In this document: piece after piece, positions 35,189-46,549 of the stretch
How the letters are laid out: every line of letters begins with the position of its first letter
How positions within the stretch are numbered: position 1 is the stretch's first letter
From: Anomaloglossus baeobatrachus
Taxonomy: Eukaryota; Chordata; Amphibia; Anura; Aromobatidae
Length of the DNA stretch: 64,000 nt
Direction of reading: 5' to 3'
Assembly: GCF_048569485.1 (NCBI RefSeq)
Contig: NC_134354.1
Coordinates: 508,644,869-508,708,868 of the forward strand
The notes under the pieces: model-generated
What the model was told of the DNA's origin: nothing
Seen by the model: only the letters and a program-made list of their open reading frames with translations
The model's database searches: none
Made by a program: the position numbers and the translations under genes

Positions 35189-35303
35189 CTGTGACATGAT
35201 AGTTCCATACAGGCAGCAATCAATAACAGCTGACCGCCACGGCTCATGTTGCGGCAATAATTACAGCAGTCCTCACTCTCCAATTGCTGTGATTGTTTAG
35301 TAA

Positions 35304-35469
35304 AGGCCCTGTCACACGCAGAGATTAATCTGCGAAACATCTGTGGTTGCAGTGAAATTGTGGACAATCAGTGTCAGGTTTGTGGCTGTGTACAAATGGA
35401 TCAATATGTCCATGATTTCACTGCAACCACAGATCTGCCAAAGATTTATCTTTGTGTGTGACAGGGCCT
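35304..35469. mobile_element. Short palindromic MITE
   Basis: 166 bp flanked by TAA (35301-35303; 35470-35472). Ends aggccctgtcacac and gtgtgacagggcct are perfect inverted repeats. Inside, tctgtggttgcagtgaaat is mirrored by atttcactgcaaccacaga. Almost the whole element folds into one hairpin. Confidence 0.9.
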
Positions 35470-35523
35470 TAAGTCTGACTAATCTGTCACAGGATGTTAT
35501 CGGCGGAGGTACTGAAACAGTAA

Positions 35524-36955
35524 GGCTATGTGCGCACTGGAAAATGAAATTTTCTCAAGAAAATTCCGCAGGTATTCAAAGATTACCGCACCCGCGGTAA
35601 AAAACCGCAGCAAACCGCACCCGAAAACCACATGCGGTTTGCCGCGGTTTCACCGCGGTATTGTTCGCGGTATTGCCGCGGTTTTGCCGCGTGCGGGTTG
35701 GGAAGTGGTTTATTGCATTCAATGCAATAAAGCACATTGAAAAAAAAAAAAAAAGTCATTTAATTCTGAGATAGTAGATAGATAAAGAGACAGAAGAATA
35801 GATAGAGGGATAAATAGATAGACAGATAGAGGACAGATCGCTGCATTTCCCACGGTCGGCAGTGAGTTCACATTACCGGCCGTGGGAAATGACCGGTAAT
35901 TACCTCTGCTGTCTGCTGCATTCATTCAGCGCTGTGACAGTCGCGGCTGGATGTAAGCAGCGCAGGACCTGTGGATTATGCTGGAGCTGTGGATTACGCC
36001 GGAGCTTTGTTGCGGGAGGGGTTAATAAAATGGTGAACGAGGCTTGTTTGTTTTATTTAAAATAAAGGATTTTTCGGTGTCTGTGTTTTATTCACTTTAC
36101 TTATGGGTTGATCATGTCAGCTGTCACATAGATGCTGCCATGATCAAGCCTGGAGTTAATGGCGGTGATCCACCACCATTAACCCCTTGTATTACCCTGA
36201 CCGCCACTGCTACACGGCGGCAGGAAGAGCCGGGGACACTCCGGTGCTGCCGCATAATGCATGCGACAGTCCCGGGGCAGCTGCGGCTGATATTCTCGGC
36301 TGCGGGAGGGGGAGTGAGGCGGGGGACATTAACCCTGCCCCTCTCCCTCCCCAGCCTGAGAATACCAGGCCGCCGCTGTGTGCTTACCTCGGCTGGACGG
36401 TAAATATACAGCGAAGCCCACATTCTTTCTTTTCTATATTTCCGTTTTCTTTCTATGTGTGTTCTATGTGTCTGTGTCTGTGTTCTATGTCTGTGATGTC
36501 TGTGTGTGTGTGTGATCTGTGTGTTTGTTTACTCTCTGCACAGCTTCCTCTTCCTGTAATGACATCACTTCCCTGCAAAACCGCAGACAGGCGATGTACA
36601 TTACCGGAGGTAAACCGCGAAATACCGTAGGGAATAACGCAGGAAAACGCAGTGAACCGTACAGAATTTGCAGCCTGCGGTATTCCCTGCGGGATTTCAC
36701 GATTAACATTGGAGTCAATGTAGTGAAATGCCGCAGCGACGTGCGGAAAAGAATTGACATGCAATTGTTTTTGCTGCGGGAATCCCGCAGCAAAACATGC
36801 AGCTGTCAAATTCCGCCCAGTGCGCACAGGATTTTTTTTGCTCATAGGTTTTGCTGGTGATTCACTGCAGAGATGTTATGAACATTTTCTGCAGCGAAAC
36901 ATGCAGCAAAACCGCAAAAAATCCGCGGCAAAATCCGGTAAGTGCGCACATAGCC
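35524..36955. mobile_element. Large Harbinger-type MITE 2 with GC-rich cargo
   Basis: 1,432 bp flanked by TAA (35521-35523; 36956-36958), with ends ggctatgtgcgcact and agtgcgcacatagcc. Subterminal sequence is rich in ccgcggtaa-type palindromes (35580-35700, 36590-36940). The middle (36005-36420) is the GC-rich frog module. No transposase. Confidence 0.88.
36005..36420 (+). repeat. GC-rich frog module inside MITE 2
   Basis: Order: ggggttaataaaatggtgaa, aaaataaaggatttttcgg, gttaatggcggtgatccacc, accctgaccgccactgctac, agcctgagaataccaggccg, then aagcccac. The same order appears at 41090-41510 and, reversed, at 22140-22560 and 19640-20060. Confidence 0.75.
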
Positions 36956-36958
36956 TAA

Positions 36959-37957
36959 CACTATCCCGCAGGACTACAGGAGCAAGCTTAGCTGGCAGCT
37001 GAACTAATGTGGTAACAGCCAAGGCCCATGCCTGTACCGCCCCTGGCTGATTAGCCCTCTAGATGCCATGATCGAAAACAATCGAACATTTACAAGGTTG
37101 TGAGAGGCAGGGGGCTGATAAATACGCATATTTATGGGAAAGAGAAAACAAAAAATTCACAGATTTGGTATTGTCACATTCAAAATTACCTGCCATAAAA
37201 AACAATCACATTATTTAACCCTTACAGTAAACACCATAAAGAAATGATAAAAAAATGGGAAAAACTGTGTTTTTGCATCATACTACAAAACAAAAAGTGG
37301 AATAAAACGCAATAAAAAAAATGCAATGTGAAAAGGAATGATATCACTGAAAATGTCATCTTGTCCCGCAGAAAACAAGCCCCCGTTAACCGCCGTAAAT
37401 AGAAAAATGAATTCAGCCCCACAAAATCACAATTGAAAGTAATCATAAAATGTTGTGCACCCTAAAATAGTAATAAGAAAACCCTCCAACTCATCCTGAA
37501 AAAAAAGCCCTCAAATGATTCTGTTGGCAAAAAGAAATAAAAACTTGTAGCTCTCAAAATACGGTGATAAACCTTCCCCCCTGTTTTGTTTTTGTTTGTT
37601 TTTTAAATAAAAGCTTTTTTTTGAGATAGTGTCAAAATCTAATTTTTTTTTATAAATCTGGTATGTCTGTAATCACACGGACATTTGAAATAAAGCCGTC
37701 TTTATCACTTATACCGTACGGTGAATGGTGTAAAATAAATAAAACTAATTTTTGACCTGCTGTTGATTTGTTAATTCTGCTTCCCAAAGATCGCAATAAG
37801 ACTCGGCTCACATTTATCCAGCGCTAAATGCTGAGCACTTATATAGTGGTTTATGTGTAAATTTGTAAAAAATGTGATTGAGACGAAACCCAGACGGAAC
37901 ATTTCCTATAATCAGGCAGATGAAGACATTTTAACCATTGATACGGTGGTGTTTGTC
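36959..37957. repeat. Ancient interspersed repeat remnants
   Basis: Two related segments, 37140-37400 and 37420-37770, hold AT-rich stretches such as taccgtacggtgaatggtgt and ccctccaactcatcctg, of a type common in frog genomes. No terminal repeats were found and no gene. Confidence 0.4.
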
Positions 37958-37960
37958 TAA

Positions 37961-38523
37961 AGGGGGTCTTACATGCAACGACATCGCTAATGAGATGTCG
38001 TTGGGGTCACGGAATTCGTGACTCACATCCGGCATCGTCAGCGACGTCGTTGCGTGTGAAACGTAGGAACGACCATTAACGATCAAAATTACTCACCATA
38101 TCGTTGACACGTCGTTCTAATCTCAAATATCGTTGCTGTTGCAGGATGGAGGTTGTTCGTCGCTCCTGCGGCAGCACACATCTCTATGTGAGACACTGCA
38201 GGAACGAAGAACAACATCGTACTTGCGGCCGCCGGCAATGAGGAAGGAAGGAGGTGGACGGGATGTTCCGGCCGCTCATCACCGCCCCTCCGCTTCTATT
38301 GGGCGGCCACTTAGTGACGCCACTGTGACGCCGAACAAATCTCCCCCTTAGAAAGGAGGCGGTTCGCCGGCCACAGCGACGTCGCAAGGCAGGTAAGTAT
38401 GTGTGACGGGGACTAACGATGTTGTGCGTCATGGCCAGTGATTTGCCCGTGACGCACAACCGACGGGGACGGGTGCTTTCACCAGCGACATCGCTAGCGA
38501 TGTCGCTTTGTGTAAAATGGCCT
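37961..38523. mobile_element. Harbinger-type MITE 3
   Basis: 563 bp flanked by TAA (37958-37960; 38524-38526). Ends are agggggtcttacatgcaacg and tttgtgtaaaatggcct, with gacatcgctaatgagatgtcg-like palindromes inside. The same family as MITE 1: both share cgcccctccgcttctattgg. Confidence 0.85.
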
Positions 38524-38526
38524 TAA

Positions 38527-39854
38527 GAGTCCAGAGTAACTCTGATGGCCCATTAATAAATAGATCCATTGGGGTTTCATCTGAATCACGAATTTTGTAG
38601 ATTTAGATTAAAACCTGATATAAGTGGTGCTCAGCGTAGAGCACAGGATAAATGTGAACTGATCCAAAATGTCCTGTACTCCAAAATGCCACCAACTAAA
38701 CCTTCAACTCAATCTACATAAAGCAGCCCCCACTCAGGTCCGACAGCACTCGGGCCAATATTAGGCTATGGGGGCAGTGCAGACCAGCGTATCTTTTCTC
38801 ATGTCGATTCATCCCAGTGCAGTCTGATTTATACTTACACAGACAATAGAGAAGATGAAGTTCTTCATCTTGTCCTCACCTGTGGTCGGATTCTCACATG
38901 TGAGGTAATCAGATCACAGTAAATTACATTCTTTCAATTCTGATTATAGTTTGAGACGAGTATCATTTGCATAATAGGCCTGATTCTTTTGCATGAGAGA
39001 ATCTACAGATGTTTGACCCCTTAGACTAAGAAGTCAAAATCGTCACTACACCTGCAGATAAATTATCAGAGGAGTGTAAGTTCCAAATTGAGGTCATTGA
39101 GAGGCATTTCGTCCGTCTTGGCGCTTCGGGGCTCTGCAAATGGAGTCTGCAAACTATTCTTTGAAAATCTGGGTTTCAAAAGTCAAGTACAGTACAACCA
39201 AAAGTGGCATATTGCCACAATCAGTACAGATTCTGTAACACATTATGATGCCATTTTTACCCACATACCCTTGTGAAAATATAAAACTATGGAACAAAAC
39301 AACATTTTAGTGGTAAAATGAAATTATTTTTTCTTCATCGCTCAATGGTATAAAATTTTGTGAAACACATGTAGTGTCAATATACTCACTGTACCGTTAG
39401 ATCATTTTATGAAGGGGTGTAATTTGTAAGATGTGGTGACAAATAGGGGGGCTTTGCTGTCCTGGCACTTCAGAGACTCTGCCACTGTGACATGGCACCC
39501 ACAATCGATTCCAGCAAAATGTACACTCCAATATGGCACTCCTTCCCTTCTGTGCTTTGCACTGTGCCTGAAAAGTCATTTCTGACCACATATGGTGTAC
39601 AGGTGTACTCAGAAGAAGTTGTGTAACAAACTATATTTTCTGTTTTCTCCTATTAAAAATTAAAGCCTTGGGGCTAAAACATTTTAATCGAAATTAAATA
39701 ATTTTTCTTTTTCATAGCCCAATGTTATACAATTCTGTGTAGTGCCTCTGGATTTGAAATACTCACTACACCCATATAGGAATGTTTTTAGGTGTAGTTT
39801 ACAAAATCGGGTAACTTGTGGGGATTTCTGCTGTTTGGCATCTCTGGGACTGTG
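38527..39854. repeat. Ancient interspersed repeat, first part
   Basis: From about 38960 the sequence follows an old repeat with segments ggcgcttcggggctctgcaa, tgaaggggtgtaatttgtaa and gggatttctgctgtttggc. It resumes at 42201 after two MITEs inserted into it. No gene. Confidence 0.5.
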
Positions 39855-39857
39855 TAA

Positions 39858-40411
39858 AGGGTGCTTTACACTCTGCGACATCGCTAACGATATATCGTCA
39901 GGATCACGTCGTTAGTGACGCACATCCGGCGCCGTTAGCAACATCGTAGCGTGTGACACCAAGGAGCGACGATCAACGATCGCAAAAGCGTCAAAAATCG
40001 TTGATCGCTGACACGTCGCTCCTTTTCATAATATCGTTGCTGCTGCAGGTACGATGTTGTTCATCGTTCCTGTGGCATCACATATCGCTATCGCTATCAC
40101 ATATCGCAGTAACGACGAACATCTCCTTACCTGCGTCCACCGGCAATGAGGAATGAAGGAGATGGGCGGGATATTCTGCCCGCTCATCTTCGCCCCTCCT
40201 CTGCTATTGGGCGGCCGAATGCACCTCCCCCTTGAAGGAGGGATTGTTCGGCGATCACAGCGATGTCGCTGAAAAGGTATGTTCATGTGATGCTGCCATA
40301 GCGATAATGTTCGCTACGGCAGCTATCACCAAATGTCGCACGAACAACGGAAGCGGGCGGGTGCTATCGCGCACGACATCGCTAGCGATGTCGCAGTGTG
40401 TAAAGCACCCT
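39858..40411. mobile_element. Harbinger-type MITE 4
   Basis: 554 bp with ends agggtgctttacactctgcg and cgcagtgtgtaaagcaccct. The left flank is TAA (39855-39857), while the right flank, shared with the next MITE, is TTA (40412-40414). Inside it parallels MITE 1 (cttgaaggagggattgttcg). Its ends are the closest in the window to those of the autonomous Harbinger at 49169. Confidence 0.85.
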
Positions 40412-40414
40412 TTA

Positions 40415-42197
40415 GACCGTGTGCGCATGTTGCGTTCTATTCCGCAGCGTGTAAGTCACTCCATCTGCGTCTCAGAACGCAGCCGAAAAAGCTGCGTTCT
40501 GAGACGCATTCGGTAGAACGCAACGTGCGCACATTACTGGAGAATTCATGCGTTCTGGATGCTTGCTCTGCCATAGACAGAGTGGGAAAAGCATCCAGAA
40601 CGCACATTTTTCACAGTGTGGTCCCACTCGGCTCTGCAGCATCCCCATAGACTTGCAGCAGAGCCGAGCGGGACCGCATTATCAAAAAGAGCATGGCTGG
40701 CTGCGAGACAGAGCCACGCAATCAGAATGAACTCAGATGAACTTTATCCGACTTCATTGTGATCGTGCGGCTGTGTGCGTATGCCGCGGCTTGATTTGCG
40801 GTCACACGTGAAGGACTCACCTGTGATCGCAAATCCCCTGAGTGACTGCAGTGAGCCGCGCAATCAGCTGTACTTTCACTCAGGTTACTCACGGCCACAA
40901 CAGCAGTCCTTCACCTGAGAGTGGTGGCCGCGAGTAACCTCAGTGACAGCACAGCTGATCGCGCTACTCACTTCAGTTGCTGCATGGAGCTGACAGGAGC
41001 GGCGGTGTTCTACTGCCACTCCTGTCAGCTTTCGATGTAGCAGAGCTGAAAGCGTCATGGGTCCTTGCGTCGATTACGTGGGACCTGGAGGTGTTTTTGA
41101 GGGGTTAATAAAGTGGTGAAAGAGGGTGTTTTTTTGTCTTTCATTACAAATAAAGGATTTTTTGGATATGTGTGTTTATTTTCTGTTACTTACAGGTTAA
41201 TCATGGAAGGTATCTCGGGGAGACGCCTGCCATGATTAACCTAGGACTTAGTGGCAGCTATGGGCTGCTGCCATTAACTCTTTATTACCCCGTTTGCCAC
41301 CGCACCACGGCAATTCGGGATGAGCCGGGTAAAGTCCCGGGACTGTCGCATCTAATGGATGTGGCAATTCCGGGCGGCTGCTGGCTGATACTGTTAGGCT
41401 GGGGGGGCTCCCCATAACGTGGAGCTCCCCATCCTGAGAATACCAGCCTTCAGCCGTGTGGCTTTACCCTGGCTGGTATCCAAATTGGGGGGACCGCATG
41501 TCGTTTTTTTTATAATTATTTATTTTTTGTTATTGCTCGATATAGACACGCCCACCGGCAGCTGTGATTGGTTGCAGTGAGACAGCTGTCAATCAGCGTG
41601 GGGACATGTCTGACTGCAACCAATCATAGGCGCCGGTGGGCGGGGGAAGCAGGGAATACAAGATGGATTAATGAGCGGCTGGCATTTTCAAAAGAGAAGC
41701 CGCCACAGTGTGAATGCCGTGCAGCGCCGCGCCGGTGATCGGGGATTGGTGAGTATGAGAGAGGGGGTGGGAGGGAGAGACCGACATGGACAGAGAGATA
41801 GAGACATAAAGAGAGAGACCGACCGACAGACCGACCGAAAGAGACGAAAGACCTGCCTTTGTTATGTAAAAAAAACATGCGGATCGCAACAATAATGCAG
41901 TGCAATTGCACTGCTTAACATTTTGGCAGTGTTTTTCTACAACTCATTGATTTCAATGGGTGTAGAACACAGCCAAAATGGCAAAAACAATTGACATCTT
42001 GCTTCTTCAAACGCAGAGTTTTTGACAAATTTTTGACAATCAAAAACGCTGCGTTTCAAAAAGCATTGTGCTCATAGATTTTGTATGATTCTCATAGACT
42101 TTGCTGGGGAAGCACAACACATCCATTTTGTCAATGACACAGTGCAGTTGTAAAAGCAGCCAAAACGCAGAAAAATACGCAACTTGCGCACATGGCC
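40415..42197. mobile_element. Large Harbinger-type MITE 5 with GC-rich cargo
   Basis: 1,783 bp with ends gaccgtgtgcgcatgttgcg and cgcaacttgcgcacatggcc, followed by TAA (42198-42200). It contains the GC-rich module (41090-41510), a CpG-rich hairpin (41548-41645: cgcccaccggcagctgtgat ... gcgccggtgggcg) and a G/A-rich run (41750-41850). No transposase. Confidence 0.83.
41090..41510 (+). repeat. GC-rich frog module inside MITE 5
   Basis: Contains gaggggttaataaagtggtg, accccgtttgccaccgcacc, cgcatctaatggatgtggca, cctgagaataccagccttca and accctggctggtatccaaat. The reverse complement of 22140-22440 matches it step by step. Confidence 0.8.
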
Positions 42198-42200
42198 TAA

Positions 42201-42670
42201 ATATGACATGGTGTCCACAGTCTATTGTAGCAAAACTTGTGCTTCACAAGTGAAATGGTACTCCTTCCGCCCAGAGCCCTGCCGTTTGGCAAAACAAAAG
42301 TTTCTGAACACATACAAGGTATCCCTGTACTCCAGAAAAATTGCACAACAAATGATGTGGTATATTTTCTCCAGTTACCCTTGTAAAAATGTATGCCTTG
42401 AGTAACATTTTTATTAAAAAAAAGCATAAAATTTCATTTTCACAGCCCATTGTTATAAAAATTCTGTGAAGTCCTTAGACAATGTCCTTGGGTGGTGTAG
42501 TATCTAAAATGGGGTCACTTTTGCGGGGGGTGTCTGCTCTTTTGCCACTTCGGCAACTCTCCAAATATGACATGGTGTCCGCAATCTATTCCAGATAATT
42601 TTGCACTCCAAAAATGAAATAGTGCTCCTTATCTTACAAGCCCTGCTGTGTTCGTAAACAGCTGTGTGAA
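42201..42670. repeat. Ancient interspersed repeat, continuation
   Basis: Begins atatgacatggtgtccacag directly after the TAA, continuing the repeat broken at 39854. A second, similar unit with aatatgacatggtgtccgca begins near 42565, so the repeat is internally duplicated. Confidence 0.55.
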
Positions 42671-42680
42671 AACAGCTGCC

Positions 42681-42836
42681 CTCGCTCACGCCGGTGAGCT
42701 AAATGCGCAGGCGCAAGATTATGGGTGGTTTACGAGCATGGCGCTGGTGAGGTCATGCACAGTGCCGTCACCAGCGCCATGCTCGTACTCGCCCATAATC
42801 TCGCTCCTGCGCATTTAGCTCACCGGCGCGAGCTAG
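42681..42836. repeat. GC-rich foldback
   Basis: ggtgagctaaatgcgcagg, ttatgggtgg and cgagcatggcgctggtga are mirrored by tcaccagcgccatgctcg, cgcccataat and cctgcgcatttagctcacc. Arms are about 75 bp with few mismatches and a loop of only a few bases near 42757. Confidence 0.9.
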
Positions 42837-43194
42837 GGCAGATGTGTTTTCTGCTCTGGCCGCAATATGGTAGAGCGAACTGTGCCTACGCGAGCAAACC
42901 TAACTACACAGGCGCGAGATTTAAAAATGCGACGAGGAGGATGACGGAGGCGTCATCCCGTCAATCAAGGAAGGAGGACGGCAATCAGCAGCAGGAGGGG
43001 GAGACAGGAGGTGAAAATGAGCCCGCCCATCTGGCCAACCAAGGTAATTAGCATACCTAACAGCCAATTTTTATAAAGTTATTTTTGGGCTCTGGAAAGG
43101 AAGTCAGGACAAAGGTACACCTTCATAGAATGCAGCACAGGAGCTGCAGAAGGTGATTCTTTTAGTTTAATAGGTAAAAATCTGATGACAGGTT
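42837..43194. other. Gene-free stretch
   Basis: GC-richer DNA (42860-43030) and then AT-rich sequence ending in the taaaaatctgatgacaggtt type common in frog repeats. No supported gene. Confidence 0.45.
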
Positions 43195-43510
43195 CCCTTA
43201 AAAAACTTGGAGGCTGGATATTAGTCACATTCTTTGGGGTAGTGCATTCCAGAAAACTGGCACAGCACGAGAAAAGTCTTGGATACAGAGGTGTGAGGTT
43301 CGTATTATGGAGGATGTTGGTCTAAGATGATTTGTGGAACAGAGGGGGCGGGTAGGATGATAGACAGAGATGAGGGATGAGATATAAGGTGGTGCAGAGC
43401 TGTGGAGAGCTTTGTAGGTGAGACATATGAGTTTGTATTTTATTCTGTTGCTGATAGGTAGCCAGTGTAGTGACTGGCACAAGGTGGAGGCATTAGTGAA
43501 TCGGCTGGAC
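43195..43510 (-). pseudogene. L2-like LINE, C-terminal fragment
   Basis: A minus-strand frame of 85 codons (43225-43482) reads SLHWLPISNRIKYKLICLTY, KALHSSAPPYIS and VPVFWNALPQ. This is the typical C-terminal end of L2-clade LINE RT proteins. 5' truncated and old. Confidence 0.8.
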
Positions 43511-43529
43511 AGGAATATGACACCTGTCT

Positions 43530-43745
43530 ATGAATTCCTTTTGAGGTGTAGTTTGAAAATTAAGGGTCACATGTAGGGGCTCTACAGTTTTGGCACCTCG
43601 GGGGCTGGTGTCAGCAATCTATTCCAGCCAAATTTACGCTACAAAAATCATACAGTGCTAATACCCTTCTGAGCCCCACTGTGTTCCAAAACAATCTTTT
43701 CCATGCACATGTGAGAGAAATAGTCCAAAAATTACTGCACAATTA
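43530..43745. repeat. Ancient interspersed repeat fragment
   Basis: ttttgaggtgtagtttgaaa, tttggcacctcgggggctgg and gcaatctattccagccaaat match the old repeat seen at 38960-39854 and 42201-42670. Confidence 0.5.
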
Positions 43746-44047
43746 AACTGGAATGCGAAAATTTCTTTGATAAAATTCAAAATGACAATGTAGTTTAACA
43801 AAATGTTGACTTCTGAAATTAATGTTTCAACCAATCGGTCTTTATCATAGAGTCGCTCGGTATGTCTTGTGGAAATATTCAACTGAAGGCTCTTAGGCCA
43901 GACAAAGAGGTAACCCTGGTTGAGAAGGCTGTTTCAGTTGAAGGTATATGTAAGTATTGGGGTATACTGAGAGATTCAGAGGGAGCAGTTATGATCTGTT
44001 ATAAATGCCGTCATAAAGTCGTACATACATGACGGCCACTGGTCTTA

Positions 44048-44451
44048 AGGCCCAGTCACACACAACGACTTACCAGCGATCCCGAAAACGATGCGACCTG
44101 ATAGGGATCGCAGGTAAGTCGCTAGGAGGTCGCTGGTGAGATGTCACAGTCAGATCTTACCAGCGATGCAGGAATAATACAGGTCGCAGTAGCGACCTGT
44201 ATAACAATCTCAGCAGTCACTGTGACCCTGTCACACAGTGTCAAACACAGCGATGGGTCCTGCCCAGCAGGACATCGCCTTTGAAGAAAATGGCCTGGCC
44301 CATTCTGCAATGACTAGAGATCTCACAGCAGGGGCCTGATCGCTGGTAGTTGTCACACATAACAAGATCGCTAATGGGTTCACTACTGCGTCACGGAAAC
44401 CGTGACTCAGCTGCGATCTCGCTAGCGATCTCGTTATGTGTGATGGTACCT
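44048..44451. mobile_element. Harbinger-type MITE 6
   Basis: 404 bp flanked by TTA (44045-44047; 44452-44454). Ends are aggcccagtcacacacaacg and cgttatgtgtgatggtacct. Internal palindromes such as gcgatctcgctagcgatctcg are present. No ORF. Confidence 0.8.
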
Positions 44452-45410
44452 TTACAGTAATGGTCCAGCTGGTATAAATAATGGAATGGTCCATATAATT
44501 GAGATAAAAGGGCAGGGTGGTGACTCTGGTCCCACAATCTGAGATTATTCAAATGCCTGGTAAGGCTGGTGTGTCCTAGCTGGAATGTCTGTATTGGAAC
44601 ACAAAAAAAAAAACTGAGAAAAGGGGAAATTGGACATAATTTCACACAAATACCCCAAAATGGGCCAGACATCATTGGCATCTTTCCAAAATTGTGTGTA
44701 AACAACTTTGTTTCAAGCATGTGATGCTCATTCAAACTCACCTGTGGCAAGTAACAGGTGTGGGCAATTTGAAAATCACACCTGAAACTAGATAAAAAGG
44801 GAGAAGCTGACTCAAGTTTTGCATTGTATCTGGGTGTGCCACACTAAGCATGGAGAACAGAAAGGGAAAAAAACTGCCTGAGGACTAGAAACCAAATTGG
44901 GTCTCAATGTCGTGTCCAGTGTCAGAAAGCTGGGTTGCGTCGTAGGTTAAAATTGCTCTAGGGAGAAGGCATCCTTCACATATGAGAAACCGGAGCAGTT
45001 TGCAAAAGAAGAGTAGTCCAAAATTCCAGTTGAGAGGTGTGAGAAGCTTATTAATGCTTCTAAGAAGCAATTGATTGTAGTTGTTTATTCAAAAGGGTGT
45101 GCAACCAAATATTAAGTTAGAATAAGGATAAGCTGCACACTAACCACTATCAAAATAAAAACAAGAAAATCTGGGTTCTCAGTCAGGAGAAACTGCATGC
45201 TATTCAGAAAAAAGACTGACTGGAACACCTATATGTGTGAACTATGTGCTAGCTTAAAAATACATGACTATAATAAGGATAATAAGCTGCACACTACCCA
45301 CAACCCCGCCCTGTTACCAGACTCTATTCATAATCCTATATAGCCAGGAGCCTGTCTGCCCATACTTGCAGATTTTTAATAGCACATAGAGGCATTAAGG
45401 TTAGGTTCCC

Positions 45411-46292
45411 TGTTGTGAATGTCAGTTATGCTTTTTCTGCTGTTAGGCTCCCTCTTGTGGCCAGGAATGGTTTGAACAGAGACCAGGTGTGTTTAGCAAT
45501 GGGCGTTTCCATTGCTAACTCTCTGCCTATTTAAACCCTGGTCTGCTAGCAGGCTATACGGATGTCAGTTGTTCTTTGTTCACCAGCCTGCTTCATCCTG
45601 CTCCAGACCACATCTACCCCAGATAAGTGCTTGGCTCTTTATTTGTTGTTTGGTTCTTTTTGCTCTTATCTGAGTTTGTCATTTACTGTGGTTATTGTCA
45701 GCTTATTTGCATGCAGGGATCTTCCCTCTCAGTTGCTTAGCTGGGAAGCTCCCTGCAGCTATGTTTGGAGTATTGCTCCTATTAGTCCATGTATTTGTTG
45801 CTTCTTTAATTTGTAATGGTTCCTGCTTTCTGTTTAATGGTATGACAAGAGCGCCTGGTATAGGACGGAGTTCAGAGCTAGCGATCTGAGGGCTTTTTGT
45901 ACTATCAGGTTTTTGGATTTTTGCAGGGTTTTTCTCTGGCCACCATCAGTCCCTTTTCTATCCTGTCCTATTTAGTCAGTAGGGCCTCACCTTTTGCTAA
46001 TTCTATCATCTATCTGTGTATTGTGTTTTCCTATATCACCGCAGTCTTTGAATGTGGGGGGCTTGCTATTCTTTGGCAATCTATTTTCTGTGGCAGAGAG
46101 TTATTCATCTTTCCTTCCTTTAGGATAGCTAGTTCTCCGGCTGGGTTCGTGGTGCACAGGATGTTAGTTCACCCCTCGGCTACTTCTAGTGTTGATGGTT
46201 AGTAAGGGGATGGCGGCCAGATTAGTTGCCAATGCTCTTGTCACCTTTTACCAATGAGTTATGGTGGTCTTCCATGGTTCCGGATCATAACA
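45411..46292 (+). mobile_element. Solo LTR
   Basis: 882 bp starting tgttgtgaatgtcag and ending ggatcataaca, flanked by an exact 6-bp duplication gttccc (45405-45410; 46293-46298). A TATA-like tatttaaacc lies about 120 bp in. It is a lone LTR of an LTR retrotransposon left by recombination between its ends. No internal coding remains. Confidence 0.82.
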
Positions 46293-46549
46293 GTTCCCGA
46301 AAAATTAGAGATTACCTTGTTGTTGGTGTTCGGGCTCATTTGCATTGATCAATACATTTGCTAAACATCTCTATTACTTTTAAATATTTATAGCAGTTTT
46401 GCAATACTATTTTTCATGCATTTCATTTTTTCCAGATAGCTAAATGTCGCTAAAGGGAGATTTTTTCTAAAATCTATATAAAGGGATTTATAGGGAGAAG
46501 CTGACTCAAGTTTCTCAAGTAAAGGCTATTTTTTCCAGATAGCTAAAAG

